A stretch of 64,000 nucleotides of DNA. It comes from Pseudomonas sp. DTU_2021_1001937_2_SI_NGA_ILE_001 (GTDB lineage: Bacteria; Pseudomonadota; Gammaproteobacteria; Pseudomonadales; Pseudomonadaceae). Location: assembly GCF_032463525.1 (NCBI RefSeq), contig NZ_CP135971.1, positions 2,790,001-2,854,000 of the forward strand, given 5' to 3'. The notes under the pieces are model-generated. The model worked only from the letters and a program-made list of their open reading frames with translations, did no database searches and had not been told where the DNA came from. This document shows positions 50,357 through 62,300 of this stretch, one piece after another. A program made the position numbers and the translations under genes. Positions within the stretch are counted from its first letter, which is position 1, and the number at the start of each line of letters is the position of its first letter.

Positions 50357-51694
50357 ATGACCCTTTCCACCTTACAGCCTGTCCATGACGTGATCGGGGT
50401 CGGCTTCGGGCCCTCGAACCTGGCCCTGGCGATCTTTCTCCAGGAGCAGGCGCAGCGCACCGGCAAGCCCCTGGACGCGCTGTTCATCGAACGCCAACAG
50501 CACTACCGCTGGCATGGCGACACCCTGGCCAGCCAGAGCGAGCTGCAGATTTCCTTCCTCAAGGACCTGGTGTCGATGCGCAACCCCACCAGCCCGTACA
50601 GTTTCGTCAACTACCTGAACCAGCAGGGCCGCCTGGTGGACTTCATCAACCTGGGCACCTTCTATCCCTGCCGCATGGAGTTCAACGACTACCTGCGCTG
50701 GGTCGCCGAACAGTTCAGCGAACAGGCCGCCTACGGCGAGCAGGTGCTGCGCATCGAGCCGGCGACCGGCAGCGGCGCCATCGACACACTGAAGGTCATC
50801 TGCCGCGCCGCCAATGGCCGCGAGCACACGCGCCTGACACGCTCGGTGGTGGTCGGCACCGGGGGCACGGCGAAGATTCCCGAGCAGTTCGCGGCGTTCA
50901 AGGACGACCCACGGGTGTTCCACCATTCGCGCTACCTCAGCGGCATCCGCAACCTGCCGTGCGCGCAGGGCCAGCCGATGCGCATCGCCATCATCGGTTC
51001 CGGCCAGAGCGCCGCCGAGGCCTTCATCGACCTGCACGACAGCTACCCGCAGGTCAGGGCCGAGATGATCTTCCGTGCCTCGGCGCTCAAGCCGGCGGAC
51101 AGCACGCCCTTCGTCAACGAGATCTTCGCCCCGGCGGCCACCGACCTGATGTTCGGCCATTCCGAGCAGGCGCGCCGACAGTTGCTGGAGGAGTACCAGA
51201 ACACCAACTATTCGGTGGTCGACGCCGAGCTGATCAGCCGCATCTACGGCGTGCTGTACCGCCAGAAGGTGGCGCGCCAGCAGCGCCATGCGGTGCTCTG
51301 CCGCCAGCAGGTGGAACACGCCCAGGGCGACGCCGAGGGCATCAGCCTGACCCTGCGCGACCTCAACAGCGGCGAGCAGCGCAGCGAGCGCTACGACGCC
51401 GTGGTGCTCGCCACCGGCTACGAGCGCAACACCCATCGTGACCTGCTGGCGCCGCTGCACGGCCTGCTCCAGGACTGCCAGGTGGACCGCGAATACCGCG
51501 CGCTGGCCGCCCCCGCCCTGAAGGCGCCGATCTTCCTGCAAGGCTTCTGCGAAGACAGCCACGGGCTCAGCGACACCTTGCTGTCGGTGCTGCCGATCCG
51601 CAGCGCGGAAATCGGTCAGGCGCTGCAGCGCGCCCTGGGCCGCAGCGCTGCGCCGAGCGAAGCCCCTGACCGCGTGGCCCTGGCCAGCGCCTGA
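50357..51694 (+). CDS. pvdA: PvdA, L-ornithine N5-monooxygenase
   Basis: A 445-aa flavin monooxygenase. The FAD-binding motif GVGFGPSNLALAIFL is at the N-terminus, the NADPH motif IIGSGQSAAEAF in the middle and the late VVLATGYERNTH block follows. It hydroxylates ornithine at N5, the first dedicated step for the hydroxamates of pyoverdine. AAAGGA fixes the start at 50357. In P. aeruginosa pvdA sits beside pvdQ and fpvI; here it is placed between pvdF and pvdE. Confidence 0.95.
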   Translation: MTLSTLQPVHDVIGVGFGPSNLALAIFLQEQAQRTGKPLDALFIERQQHYRWHGDTLASQSELQISFLKDLVSMRNPTSPYSFVNYLNQQGRLVDFINLGTFYPCRMEFNDYLRWVAEQFSEQAAYGEQVLRIEPATGSGAIDTLKVICRAANGREHTRLTRSVVVGTGGTAKIPEQFAAFKDDPRVFHHSRYLSGIRNLPCAQGQPMRIAIIGSGQSAAEAFIDLHDSYPQVRAEMIFRASALKPADSTPFVNEIFAPAATDLMFGHSEQARRQLLEEYQNTNYSVVDAELISRIYGVLYRQKVARQQRHAVLCRQQVEHAQGDAEGISLTLRDLNSGEQRSERYDAVVLATGYERNTHRDLLAPLHGLLQDCQVDREYRALAAPALKAPIFLQGFCEDSHGLSDTLLSVLPIRSAEIGQALQRALGRSAAPSEAPDRVALASA

Positions 51695-51706
51695 GGCGTT
51701 GCGCGC

Positions 51707-51741
51707 ACGCCCGCCGCGTCCTGCACGGCGGGCGTTGTTCC
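51707..51741 (+). terminator. Terminator after pvdA
   Basis: ACGCCCGCCG and CGGCGGGCGT form a perfect 10-bp stem around a 9-nt loop, followed by TGTTCC. pvdE starts 38 nt later, so it may partly attenuate readthrough. Confidence 0.6.
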
Positions 51742-51778
51742 TTACGGCCTGGCCGGATTTCAACCATGGGAAAACGAC

Positions 51779-53428
51779 ATGTCCACCCCAACTCGAGGCG
51801 CCATCGGCAGCCTGCTCGCGCTGCTGCGTCCCTTCAGAACCATCGTGATCGGCTCCGTAGCGCTGGGCATGGCCGGCGGCCTGGCCATCACCCTGCTGCT
51901 GGCCACCATCAACACCGCGCTGCACACCGACACCGGGCTGACCCAGACCGTCGTGCTGAGCTTCGCCGGCCTGTGCCTGTTGGCCCTCTCCAGCTCCATC
52001 GTCTCTGACATCGGCACCAACAAGGTCGGCCAGAGGATCATTGCCCGGCTGCGCAAGGAGCTGGGTGAAAAGGTCCTTTCGGCGCCCATCGAGCAACTCG
52101 AACGGCATCCCAAGCATCGCCTGATTCCGGTGCTCACCCACGACATCGACACCATCAGCGACTTCTCCTTCGCCTTCACGCCGCTGGCGATTTCCCTGAC
52201 CGTGACGCTGGGCTGCCTGGGCTACATGGCCTATCTGTCGCTGCCGATGTTCCTGCTCACCGTGGTCGCCATCGCCATCGGCACCAGCATCCAGTACGTC
52301 GCCCGCAGCCGTGGCATCAAGGGCCTGTATGCCGCCCGCGACCAGGAAGACGAGCTGCAGAAGCACTACACGGCCATTGCCGCAGGCGCCAAGGAGCTGC
52401 GCATCAATCGCGAGCGCCGTCGCTACCTCAACGAGCAAGGCATCCAGCGCACCGCCGACCTGATCTGCGACACACAGATTCGCGCAGTGAACACCTTCAT
52501 CCTCGCCAAGTCCTTCGGCTCGATGCTGTTCTTCGTGGTCATCGGCCTGGCCCTGGCCCTGCAAGCCTACTGGCCCAGCGCGCAGCCGGCGGCCATGAGC
52601 GGCTTCGTACTGGTGCTGCTGTACATGAAAGGCCCCCTGGAGCATCTGGTCAGCACCCTGCCCGTGGTCAGCCGCGCCCAGATCGCCTTCCGGCGCATCG
52701 CCGAACTCTCCGAGCAGTTCTCCTCGCCGGAACCCTACCTGCTGCTGGACGGCCCGACCCCACGGCGGCACGAGTTGCACACCCTGGAACTGAGGAACGT
52801 GCGCTACGACTTCCCCCAGGTGCAGGGCAGCGAGCGCTTCAGCCTGGGTCCGGTGAACCTGACCATCCGCCAGGGTGAAATCGTCTTCATCGTCGGCGAG
52901 AACGGTTGTGGCAAGACCACGCTGATCAAGCTGCTGCTGGGGCTGTACAGCCCGCAACAGGGCGAAATCCGTGTCGACGGCCAGGCCGTGCACGCGCACG
53001 ACCGCGACGAGTACCGGCAACTGTTCACCACCATCTTTGCCGACTACTACCTGTTCGACCAACTGCCGCAGCACGACCGGCCGGTGCCGGAATCGGCCAA
53101 CCACTACCTCAAGCGCCTGGAGATCGCCCACAAGGTGAGCATCCGCGACGGCGCGTTCAGCACCACCGACCTCTCCACCGGCCAGCGCAAACGCCTGGCG
53201 CTGCTCAGTGCCTGGCTGGAAGAACGCCCGGTGCTGGTGTTCGACGAATGGGCCGCCGACCAGGACCCGAGCTTTCGCCGGGTCTTCTACACCGAGCTGC
53301 TGCCGGACCTCAAGCGCCTGGGCAAGACCATCATCGTGATCAGTCACGACGACCGTTACTTCGATATCGCCGACCAGTTGATTCGCATGCGCGCCGGCCA
53401 GGTGCTGTCCTGCGAAGCGGTGGCGTGA
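51779..53428 (+). CDS. pvdE: PvdE, pyoverdine precursor ABC exporter
   Basis: A 549-aa ABC exporter half-transporter (cyclic-peptide exporter type), the same length as in P. aeruginosa. The N-terminal membrane domain has six helices, with the C-terminal ATPase following: Walker A GENGCGKTT, signature LSTGQRKR, Walker B VLVFDEWAADQD. It exports the acylated ferribactin precursor from the cytoplasm to the periplasm. No separate box is visible in front; it probably follows pvdA transcription. Confidence 0.94.
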   Translation: MSTPTRGAIGSLLALLRPFRTIVIGSVALGMAGGLAITLLLATINTALHTDTGLTQTVVLSFAGLCLLALSSSIVSDIGTNKVGQRIIARLRKELGEKVLSAPIEQLERHPKHRLIPVLTHDIDTISDFSFAFTPLAISLTVTLGCLGYMAYLSLPMFLLTVVAIAIGTSIQYVARSRGIKGLYAARDQEDELQKHYTAIAAGAKELRINRERRRYLNEQGIQRTADLICDTQIRAVNTFILAKSFGSMLFFVVIGLALALQAYWPSAQPAAMSGFVLVLLYMKGPLEHLVSTLPVVSRAQIAFRRIAELSEQFSSPEPYLLLDGPTPRRHELHTLELRNVRYDFPQVQGSERFSLGPVNLTIRQGEIVFIVGENGCGKTTLIKLLLGLYSPQQGEIRVDGQAVHAHDRDEYRQLFTTIFADYYLFDQLPQHDRPVPESANHYLKRLEIAHKVSIRDGAFSTTDLSTGQRKRLALLSAWLEERPVLVFDEWAADQDPSFRRVFYTELLPDLKRLGKTIIVISHDDRYFDIADQLIRMRAGQVLSCEAVA

Positions 53429-53534
53429 AGGCTTCGCAACAGCGAATCGTTCCGGTTTATGCGGTTGAGAACGTTACATATCTCGATTCCCATTCACATC
53501 CATGCTGCATATCTGTCCATAAGAGCAAGAACAC

Positions 53535-56009
53535 ATGCCAACACGACACACATTGACCCCACTGGCCAGGGCGCTGGTGCTGGGCGGGGCCTTGGGCCAT
53601 GGCCTTTCCAAACCGCTGCTGGGCGGCCTACTGACGCTGGCCTGCGCCTCGATGGCCCAGGCCCAGGACTATGCGTTCAGTATTCCGGCGCAGCCGCTGT
53701 CTTCGGCCCTCGCCGCCTTCGGCCAGCAGGCCCAGGTGCAGATCCTCTACCGCCCCGAAGACGTACAGGGCAAACGCAGCACGGCGCTCAACGGTTCCCG
53801 TTCGGCGGGCGCCGGCATCGCCGAATTGCTGCGCGGCACGGGGCTGTCGTTCACCCTGCAGGGTGACTCCATCACCCTCGGCACGACCCGCTCCGGCGCG
53901 GACCAGGGCATCGAGCTGGGCGCGACCAACATCGACAGCCGCACGCTGGGCGCCAGCACCGAAGACACCGGTTCCTACACCACCGGCACCATGCGCACCG
54001 CCACCAAGCTGCCGCTGAGCATCCGAGAAACACCGCAAGCGGTGTCGGTCATCACCCGCCAGCAGATGGACGACCAGAACCTGACCACCGTCCAGGAAGC
54101 GGTGAGCCGGGCGCCGGGCCTGACCATGCAGAAGATCGGCCCGGAGCGCTACACCTTCTACGCCCGTGGTTCGCAGATCAGCAACATGATGTACGACGGC
54201 CTGCCGACCCTGATGCTCAGCGCCGACGACGCCGTCACCCCGGCCAACCTGGCCATGTACGACCACATCGAGATCACTCGCGGCGCCACCGGCCTGGTGC
54301 AGGGTGCCGGCACCCCCTCGGCGGCCATCAACCTGGTGCGCAAGCGCCCCACCGCCGATCCGCGGGCCAGGGTCAGCCTCAGCGCCGGCAGTTGGGACAA
54401 CTACCGTGGCGAGTTCGACGTGTCCGGGCCGCTGAACGACAGCAAGACCCTGCGCGGGCGTACCGTGGTCACCTACCAGGACCGCAACAGCTTCATGGAC
54501 ACCACCGAGAAAGAGCACAGCCTGTTCTATTCGGTGGGTGAAGCGGACATCGGCGAGAACACCACGGTCACCGTGGGTGCCTCGTACCAGAACGAAAACA
54601 ACAACGTGGGCTGGAACGGCCTGCCGGTGGCCGCCAACGGCGCCGACTACCACCTGTCGCGTTCGCGCAACTTCGCCGGCGACTGGGAATACTGGGACAA
54701 ACGCACCCAGATGCTCTTCGTCGACATCGAGCATCGTCTGGACAACGACTGGAAACTGCGCCTGGCCGGCAGCAAGAGCTGGTCGGACCAGAACTACCTG
54801 GGCAGCTACCCGGGCCGGCTCAGCTCCAACGTCGGCAGCCTGAGCATCCGTGCCAGCGGCGGCGGCGCCAAGGATATGCAGAGCAGCTACGACTTCTTCG
54901 CCAGCGGGCCGTTCCAGTTCCTCGGCCGCACCCATGAACTGGTCATCGGCGCCAACAAGCGGGTCGACGACTACTTCATGAACAGCTCCGGGGTCAGCAA
55001 CCTGGCGACCAACATCAACCCCTACACCTTCGACGCGCATTCCACGGTCAAGCCGACCCTGAACCTGCACGACGTGGGTGACAAACGCGACACCACCCAG
55101 GAAGGCGTCTACACCGCGGCGCGTTTCAGCGTCACCGACCGCCTGAAGTTCATCCTCGGCGCGCGCCTGGACTGGTACGACTACACCTACGACTACAACT
55201 TCCGCGGCGATCAGTCGACCACCACGTCCAAGGCCACCCGCCATCCGACCCGCTATGCCGGCGCGCTGTACGACCTGGACGAGCACCACACGATCTTCGC
55301 CAGCTACACCGATATCTTCCAGCCGCAGACCTACCGCGACACCTCCAACAGCCTGCTGGAGCCGGTGGAAGGCGAGAACTACGAGATCGGCATCAAGGGC
55401 GAGTACTTCGGCGGTGCGCTGAACACCAGTTTCTCGGTGTTCGAGGTCATGCAGCGCAACCGGGGCACCCAGGTCGACGACCAGACCACCTGCGCCAGCT
55501 ACCCGACCACCACCTGCTACGAGGCGGCCGGCAAGGTGCGTACCCAGGGTATCGACATGGAGATCAGCGGCGCGCTGACGCCCAACTGGCAACTGTCGGC
55601 GGGCTACACCTTCTCCCAGGCCCGCTACCGTACGGCCCAGGGCAATTTCCAGCGCGGGGACAACTTCGACACCGACCTGCCGAGCCATCAGTTCAAACTG
55701 GCGACCATGTACAAGCTGCCCGGCGAGCTGGAGCGCTGGCGTGTAGGCGGCAGCTTCTACTCGCAGAGTTCGATCTACAACAAGGGCACCACTGCGGGCG
55801 TGCAGTACCAGATCGACCAGCCGTCCTACTACGTGGTCGACCTGATGGCCGGCTTCCAGGCCACCAAGCAGCTGGATCTGCGCTTCGCGCTGAACAACGT
55901 GTTCGACAAGAAGTACTACCAGACCATCTCGCAGAACACCTCCAGCTGGCCAACGGCGTTCTACGGCGACCCACGCAACTTCCAGGTCACCGCCAGCTAC
56001 GAGTTCTGA
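53535..56009 (+). CDS. fpvA: FpvA, ferripyoverdine receptor / transducer
   Basis: An 824-aa TonB-dependent outer-membrane receptor. It has a signal peptide (ending SMAQA), then an STN signalling domain (about 45-125: FSIPAQPLSSALAAFGQQA, VQILYRPEDVQG) that talks to FpvR. A plug follows (LPLSIRETPQAVSVITRQQMDD, YDHIEITRGATGLVQGAGTPSA), and the barrel ends VTASYEF. It imports ferripyoverdine and signals to FpvI. No exact TAAAT box is found in the 106-nt gap after pvdE, fitting FpvI-dependent transcription. Convergent with the NRPS gene. Confidence 0.94.
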   Translation: MPTRHTLTPLARALVLGGALGHGLSKPLLGGLLTLACASMAQAQDYAFSIPAQPLSSALAAFGQQAQVQILYRPEDVQGKRSTALNGSRSAGAGIAELLRGTGLSFTLQGDSITLGTTRSGADQGIELGATNIDSRTLGASTEDTGSYTTGTMRTATKLPLSIRETPQAVSVITRQQMDDQNLTTVQEAVSRAPGLTMQKIGPERYTFYARGSQISNMMYDGLPTLMLSADDAVTPANLAMYDHIEITRGATGLVQGAGTPSAAINLVRKRPTADPRARVSLSAGSWDNYRGEFDVSGPLNDSKTLRGRTVVTYQDRNSFMDTTEKEHSLFYSVGEADIGENTTVTVGASYQNENNNVGWNGLPVAANGADYHLSRSRNFAGDWEYWDKRTQMLFVDIEHRLDNDWKLRLAGSKSWSDQNYLGSYPGRLSSNVGSLSIRASGGGAKDMQSSYDFFASGPFQFLGRTHELVIGANKRVDDYFMNSSGVSNLATNINPYTFDAHSTVKPTLNLHDVGDKRDTTQEGVYTAARFSVTDRLKFILGARLDWYDYTYDYNFRGDQSTTTSKATRHPTRYAGALYDLDEHHTIFASYTDIFQPQTYRDTSNSLLEPVEGENYEIGIKGEYFGGALNTSFSVFEVMQRNRGTQVDDQTTCASYPTTTCYEAAGKVRTQGIDMEISGALTPNWQLSAGYTFSQARYRTAQGNFQRGDNFDTDLPSHQFKLATMYKLPGELERWRVGGSFYSQSSIYNKGTTAGVQYQIDQPSYYVVDLMAGFQATKQLDLRFALNNVFDKKYYQTISQNTSSWPTAFYGDPRNFQVTASYEF

Positions 56010-56027
56010 TCCATCGCAGTACCCGAG

Positions 56028-56050
56028 AGCCAGGGCTTGCCCTGGCTTTC
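56028..56050 (+). terminator. Terminator after fpvA
   Basis: AGCCAGGG and CCCTGGCT form a perfect 8-bp stem around CTTG, followed by TTC. It is the first hairpin after the fpvA stop. Confidence 0.65.
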
Positions 56051-56166
56051 TGCTGTCTACAGCCGCCGTAAAAGCCCCCGCAGCCAAGCCAGCCAGGCAC
56101 ACTCGCTCCAACAGGTCCCAGGGTGCCTGACTGACCTGTATACCCCTGGCCCCAAAACACTGCCTC

Positions 56167-56237
56167 GGTAGGAGCGGCTTTAGCCGCGAAAGCGCGAGGA
56201 AATTGCGGCTGCTTCGCGGCTGAGGCCGCTCCTACCC
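56167..56237. repeat. REPIN, family A, between fpvA and the NRPS gene
   Basis: GGTAGGAGCGGCTTTAGCCG and CGGCTGAGGCCGCTCCTACC in inverted orientation. The 339-nt gap 56010-56348 between the convergent genes holds the fpvA terminator, this REPIN and no gene. Confidence 0.85.
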
Positions 56238-56348
56238 GACCTAGCGAACAGTATCGCCCCGGCCCCCGATACTGCTCGATGCGTCCCATGGCAGGCACGG
56301 CAATGGCAAGATCGGGGGGCTGGGTCGTCAGCCGCGCAGGTCGGCCTG

Positions 56349-59300
56349 TCAGGCCGGTGCCGTCACCTTTTCGACTCGTTGCAGGGCCCGCTCCAGTCCG
56401 GCAATGAAATCACCGTCGGCGAGGATGCTGTAGTGGTCACCGGCGACCAGCTGCCCGGCGACCGGCTGAGCGATCTGCCGTGACAGCGCCTGGCAGTCCT
56501 CGTCACGCCCTGCCACCCACCAGCTGCTGAGCGTGGCCGACACCGGCGGCAATGCCTTGCAGGCGTGGGCCAGGCGCTCCAGGCGACGGATCACGGTGAA
56601 AATGCCCGCCAGTTCATCGGTACTCAGACCCTGGCTCCAGAACGTCGGCTGGTGCCCGACGGGGGCCAACGCCTGCAACGCCTCGATCTCGCGGCGAATG
56701 TGCTCACGGGTCTCGGGCAAGCCCTGCTCAGGCCGGGCGATGGACACTGGCCGCTGACCGACGGGCAGCAGCAAGCTGGCGAGATCCTCGCGCCAGTCAT
56801 CCACGCCACTGTCGACCGAACGACCCGGTACGAACCCGTCGACCATGCCGAGGAATTCCACCTTCTGCCCTTGCGCTTCCAGCTCGGCGGCCATCAGCAC
56901 CACCAGCGCGCCGCCCAGTGACCAGCCCAGCAGCTGATAAGGCCCCTCGGCTTGGCGCTGGCGAATCATCGCCACGTAGTCACGCGCCATGGCCTGCAGC
57001 GACGCTTCCTGGCGGTTCGGATCGAAGATCATCCGCGACTGGATGCCGATCAGCGCTCGCCGCCCCTCCAGATGCTGCGCCAGCGGACGGTAGTCGAATA
57101 CCGTCCCGAAGCCGCCATGCACGCAGAACAGCACCGGCCCCGCGACATCTTGGGCGTTGAGCGGTACCAGGCACTGCTCGACAGTGCCCGGCTCGGCGCC
57201 GCCGTCGTCCAACAGCGCGGCGATGCTGGGCCGCTGCATCAGGTCGCGCAAGCGAATGTCCACGCCTGCGTCGCGCAGTTCCTTGAGCCGCGAGACCAGT
57301 TGCATGGCGACGATGGAGTCGCCGCCCAGCTCGAAGAAGTTGTCATGGATGCCCACCTGCGACTGCTGCAGCACCTCGGCCCAGCAATTGGCCACCTTGG
57401 CCTCCAGGTCGTTGCGCGGGGCCACGTAGGCGCTGCGCCGGGCATTGAGGTCAGGGCGCGGCAGCTGTTTGCGGTCCAGCTTGCCGTTGGGCGTCACCGG
57501 CAACGTCGGCAGCGCGATCAACTGCGTCGGCACCATGTAGGCGGGCAGCGTGGCGCTCAGCGCAGCCTTGATGCCCGGCAGCGCGTCCTCGGCGGCCACC
57601 ACATAGCCCACCAGTTGCTTGCCCAGCGCACTGTCCAGCGCCAGCACCACCGCTTCGGCCACCGCCGGGTGCTCCAGCAGGCGCGCCTCGATCTCGCCCA
57701 GCTCGATGCGGAAGCCACGGATCTTCACCTGGTGGTCCACCCGACCGCTGAAGTCCACCACCCCGTCACCCCGCTGGGTGGTCAGGTCGCCGCTGCGGTA
57801 CAGCCGCCCGCCGCCCGTTTCGCTGCGGTCGAACGGGTCCGGCACGAAGCGCTCGGCGGTCAGCGCCGCACGCCCCAGGTAGCCCCGCGCCACGCCCACG
57901 CCGCCCAGGTACAGCTCGCCGCTGATGCCCACCGGCAGCAGGTTCAGCTCGCCGTCCAGCACCACCCCGCGCCGCTGCCCCAGCAGCGTGCCGATCGGCG
58001 CATAGGCCGCCCCGCACGGCTCGCCGGCAGCCGCCTTCCACAGCAGCGGGGTGACCACCGTTTCGGTCGGCCCGTAGCCGTTGAAGATGTAGCGCGGGCG
58101 CAGCGCCCGCCAGGCCAGCTCGTAGCTGGCCTGCGGCACCGCGTCGCCGCCGAAGCAGTACACCCGCACCGCCGGCGGATGACCGTCGCGCTCGGCATGC
58201 TGCGCCAGCTGGTGCAGGTACACCGGCGGGAACACGCCGATGGTCACCCCATGGCGGTGCATCTGTGCGTAGGTGTATTCCGGCGACCACAGCTCGTCGT
58301 CGCGGATCAGCACCCGCGCCCCGTTGACCAACGGGTGCATCCAGCCTTCGTGGGCACCGTCGAAGGCGAACGACATGAAGTGCAACTCGCAGTCCGCCGC
58401 GCTGGTTTCGTAGCGCTCGCCGGTGGCCAGGGTGTGCATGGCCAGCGGGCCGTGGGCCACTGCCACGCCCTTGGGCAGGCCGGTGGAGCCGGAGGTGTAG
58501 ATGATGTACGCGAGGTTCTGCGCGTGCAGCTCGACCGCCGGCGCCTGGCCCGGCAACCCGGCCAGGTCCAAACGGTCCAGGGCCAGCACCGCCCCCGCGT
58601 CCAGGTCCAGGTCCAGGGCTTGCAGCACGCGGCTGTGGCTCAGCAGCAGCGCGGCCTGGCTGTCCTGCAGCATGAAGGTCAGGCGCTCGCGCGGATAGGC
58701 GATGTCCAGCGGCACGTAGGCACCACCGGCCTTGAGCACCGCGAGGAAAGCCACCAGGCTCTCCACGCCGCGTGGCAGGGCGATCGCCACCCGCACCTCG
58801 GGGCCGATACCACGCGCCACCAGGGCGTTGGCCAGCTGGTTGGCCTGCTGCTCCAGCTCGGCGTAGGTCAGTTGCCGCTCGCCGCTGATCACCGCCACCG
58901 CCTGCGGGGTGCGCTGTGCCTGGTCGGCAAACAGCTGGTGGACGAAGCGCTGGCTCGGCCAACGCGCCTCGGTCTGCTCGCTGATCGCCAGTACCGCCTG
59001 CTGCCGGGCGCCGTCGAGCAACCCCAGGGTGCCCAGGCGACCCTCGGGGGCCGCCAGCATGTCGGCCAGCAGGCTCTGCATGCTCGACGCCAGTGCCTGG
59101 GCCCAGTGTTCACTGAAGTGGCAACGCTGGTAGATGAAATGCAGATTCAGTTCATCACCCAGGCTCACCGCCAGGGTCATCGGGTAGTTGGTCTGCTCGT
59201 GGCCGCCCACGCCAGAAAACTCCAGGCCTGCCGGCGCCCCCTGGGCCAATGCTTCGGAAGCCGGGTAGTTCTCGAACACCAGCAGGCTGTCGAACAGCCC

Positions 59301-62300
59301 TTCGCTGCCCAGGCCTGCCCAGCGTTGCACGTCAGCCAGCGGTGTGTGCTCGTATTCACGCAGGGCCAGGTTCTGCGCCTGCAACGCTTGCAGCCACTCG
59401 CCGAGCGGCTGCTGCGGGTCAGGGCTGGCGATGATCGGCAAGGTGTTGATGAACAGCCCGATCTGCTGCTCGATGCCCCGCAGTTCGGTGGGCCGGCCCG
59501 CCACCGTGGCGCCGAAGGCCACGGTACGCTGCTGGGTGTGGCGCTGCAGAAGCAGCAGCCAGGCGGCCTGCACCAGGGTGTTCACCGTGACCTTCTGGCG
59601 CTGGGCGAACGCCTTGAGTTCGGCGGTGCGCTGAATGCTCAGGGTCAGGTAGTGGTTGCCATGCCCCTGCGCGTCAGCCGCCTCGCCAGACAATACCTGG
59701 GCCAACCGTGTCGGCTGCTCCAGGCCTTGCAGCTGCGAGGTCCAGAAACGCTGGTCGGCCGCCGGGTCATGCGCCTGCAGCCAGGCGATGTAGTCGCGGT
59801 AGCGCCCTTGCGGCGGCCGTGGTGACTGCCCGGCGTAGCGCTGCAGCACTTCGCCGAGCAATTGCGAGTTGCTCCAGCCGTCCATGAGGATGTGATGGCT
59901 GGTGTAGATCAGGTGATGGCTCTGCTCGCCGGTGCGGATCAGGGTCAGCCGCAACAAGGGCGCGGCGCCGGTTTCCAGGGCTGCGCCGAAGCCCTGGGCA
60001 CGGTCGGCGGCGACCCGCGCGGCGATCTTCGCCTGGCAATCGGCGTCGTCGCGCCAGTCGAGCTGGATCAGCGGCAGACTCACTTGGCGCTGCACGATCT
60101 GCAGCGGACGCTCCAGCCCGCCTTGCCAGAGGAAGCCGCTGCGCAGCACCTCATGGGCGTTCAGGGTGTCTTGCCAGGCCGCGCGGAAACGCTCGGCATC
60201 CAGCCCGCGCACGTCCATGCGCATCTGGTTGATGTAGTCGCCGCCCTGCTCGTCGTACAGGGTATGGAACAGCATGCCCTGCTGCATCGGCGACAGCGGG
60301 TAGATGTCTTCGATGCGCTGCGCGGCCACCGGCAGCGCATCGAGCTGCGCCTGCTGCAAGGCGGCCAGCGGAACGTCCGACGGGGTGAGCGCGGCGCAGT
60401 CGGGCTGGCAGCAATGCGCGATGAGCGCGACCAGTTCATCCCGGTAGTCGTCGGCCAGCCGCTGAATCAGCGCCTCGTCGAACATCTGCCGGCTGAAGGT
60501 CCAGGCCAGGCTCAACTCACCAGCGAACACCTGGCCGTTGAGGCTCAACCAATTGCCCAGCGGCGCATCGCCATGCAGTTCGGCGCCCCGCGGCTCGTCG
60601 CTGGGGCTGAACAAGGCCGGCGCATCGCCCGTGCCGGTGTCGAACTGGCCCAGGTAGTTGAAGGTGATGCGCGGCTCGGGCAACTCGGCCAGCCGTGCGC
60701 GGGTATCGGCGTCGCCCAGGTAGCGCAATACGCCGTAGCCGATGCCCTTGTCGGGGATGGCGCGCAGCTGCTCCTTGATGCCCTTGATCGAGGCGGCCAG
60801 CGTTTCGCCCGGCGTCAGCCTGACCGGGAACAGGCTGGTGAACCAGCCCACGGTGCGGGTCAGGTCCACGCTGTCGTCCAGTTCTTCGCGGCCATGGCCT
60901 TCGAGCTGCACCAGCACCTGTGGCTGGCCGGTCCAGCGCGCGATGACCCGCGCCAGGGCGGTCAGCAGCAGGTCATTGACCTGGGTTCGGTAGGCCCCCG
61001 GTGCCTGCTGCAGCAAATGGCGGGTTTGCGCCGGGTTCAGCCGAGTCTGGGCATGGGCGGCGTGGCGGATGGCCAGGGAGGCCCCCGGCCGGGCTTCGGG
61101 CAGGTCGGTGCAGGCGCCCTGCAACTGCGCCTGCCAGTAACCGGCCTGGCCTTGCAGCGTGTCGCTGGCGGCCAGTTCGCTCAGGCAGGCGGCCCAGTCC
61201 TTGATCGAGCTGCTGCGCGGCGGCAGCACCACGGTCTGTCCGGCAGCGGCCTGCGGATAGGCGCTGTGCAGGTCTTCCAGCAGAATGCGCCAGGAAACCC
61301 CATCGACCACCAGGTGGTGGATCACCACCAGCAGCCGTTGCCCACCTTCGTCGAGATCCACCAGCACGGCGCGCAGCAGTGGGCCCTGGCGCAGATCCAG
61401 GCTGCCCTGTGCCTCGTCAGCGATGGCCTGCAGGTGTTCGCCGGTGGCGGCGCGGGTGCGCCAGACCGAAACCACCGCAGCCTGCTCGGCCTCGGCATAG
61501 CTCGCCCGCCAGCCTTCTGCGCCCTGTTCAAAGCGCAGGCGCAAGCCGTCGTGATGGCGCACCAGCGCCTGCAGGGCGCGGTCCAGGGCATCGGCATCGA
61601 GGACCGCGCCGGGGCGTAGCCACACCGACTGATTCCAGCGCTCGCGGTGCGGCACCGCCTGCTCGAAGAACCAGTGCTGGATCGGCAGCAACGCGGTCTC
61701 GCCCTGCGCCGCAACGTGCTGCAGCGGCGCCGTCTGTGCCTGGGCTTCGGCGACACTGGCCAGGCCCTGCACGGTCTGGTGCTGGAACAGCGCCTTGGGG
61801 GTGAAGTGGATACCGGCCTGACGGGCCCGGCTGACCACCTGGATGGAGATGATCGAGTCACCGCCCAGCTCGAAGAAATTGTCGTTCAGGCCAACCCGCT
61901 CCAGCTTGAGCACCTCGGCCCAGATCGCCGCGATACGCCGTTGCATGTCGCTGACCGGCTCCACGTAGTGCTGTTGGGCGAGGCTGGCATCCGGCGCGGG
62001 CAAGGCACGGCGGTCGAGCTTGCCGTTGGTGGTCAGCGGCAAGGCGTCGAGGGCAATCAGGTAGGTCGGCACCATGTAGTCCGGCAGGCTGGCTTGCAAC
62101 GCCCCGCGCAGGGTGTCGCGCCAGGCGCCCTGGGCCGCCTCCCCCAGCGGTGCGTCGGTGACCACGTAGCCGAACAGTTGCGCCCCGCTGCCGGCTTTCG
62201 TGGCCAGCACCACGGCTTGGCGAACGCCTGGCTGCTCCAGCAGGCGACTTTCGATTTCGCCCAGCTCGATGCGGAAACCGCGAATCTTCACCTGATGATC

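Noticed and set aside
53429..53534. Iron-starvation box in front of fpvA
   Set aside because: No TAAAT-N16-CGT is present in the gap; fpvA is more likely FpvI-dependent or read through from pvdE.
56952..59825. 957-codon open frame on the plus strand opposite the NRPS
   Set aside because: Arg/Gln/His-rich shadow of the A2, C2 and TE coding region with no recognisable motif.
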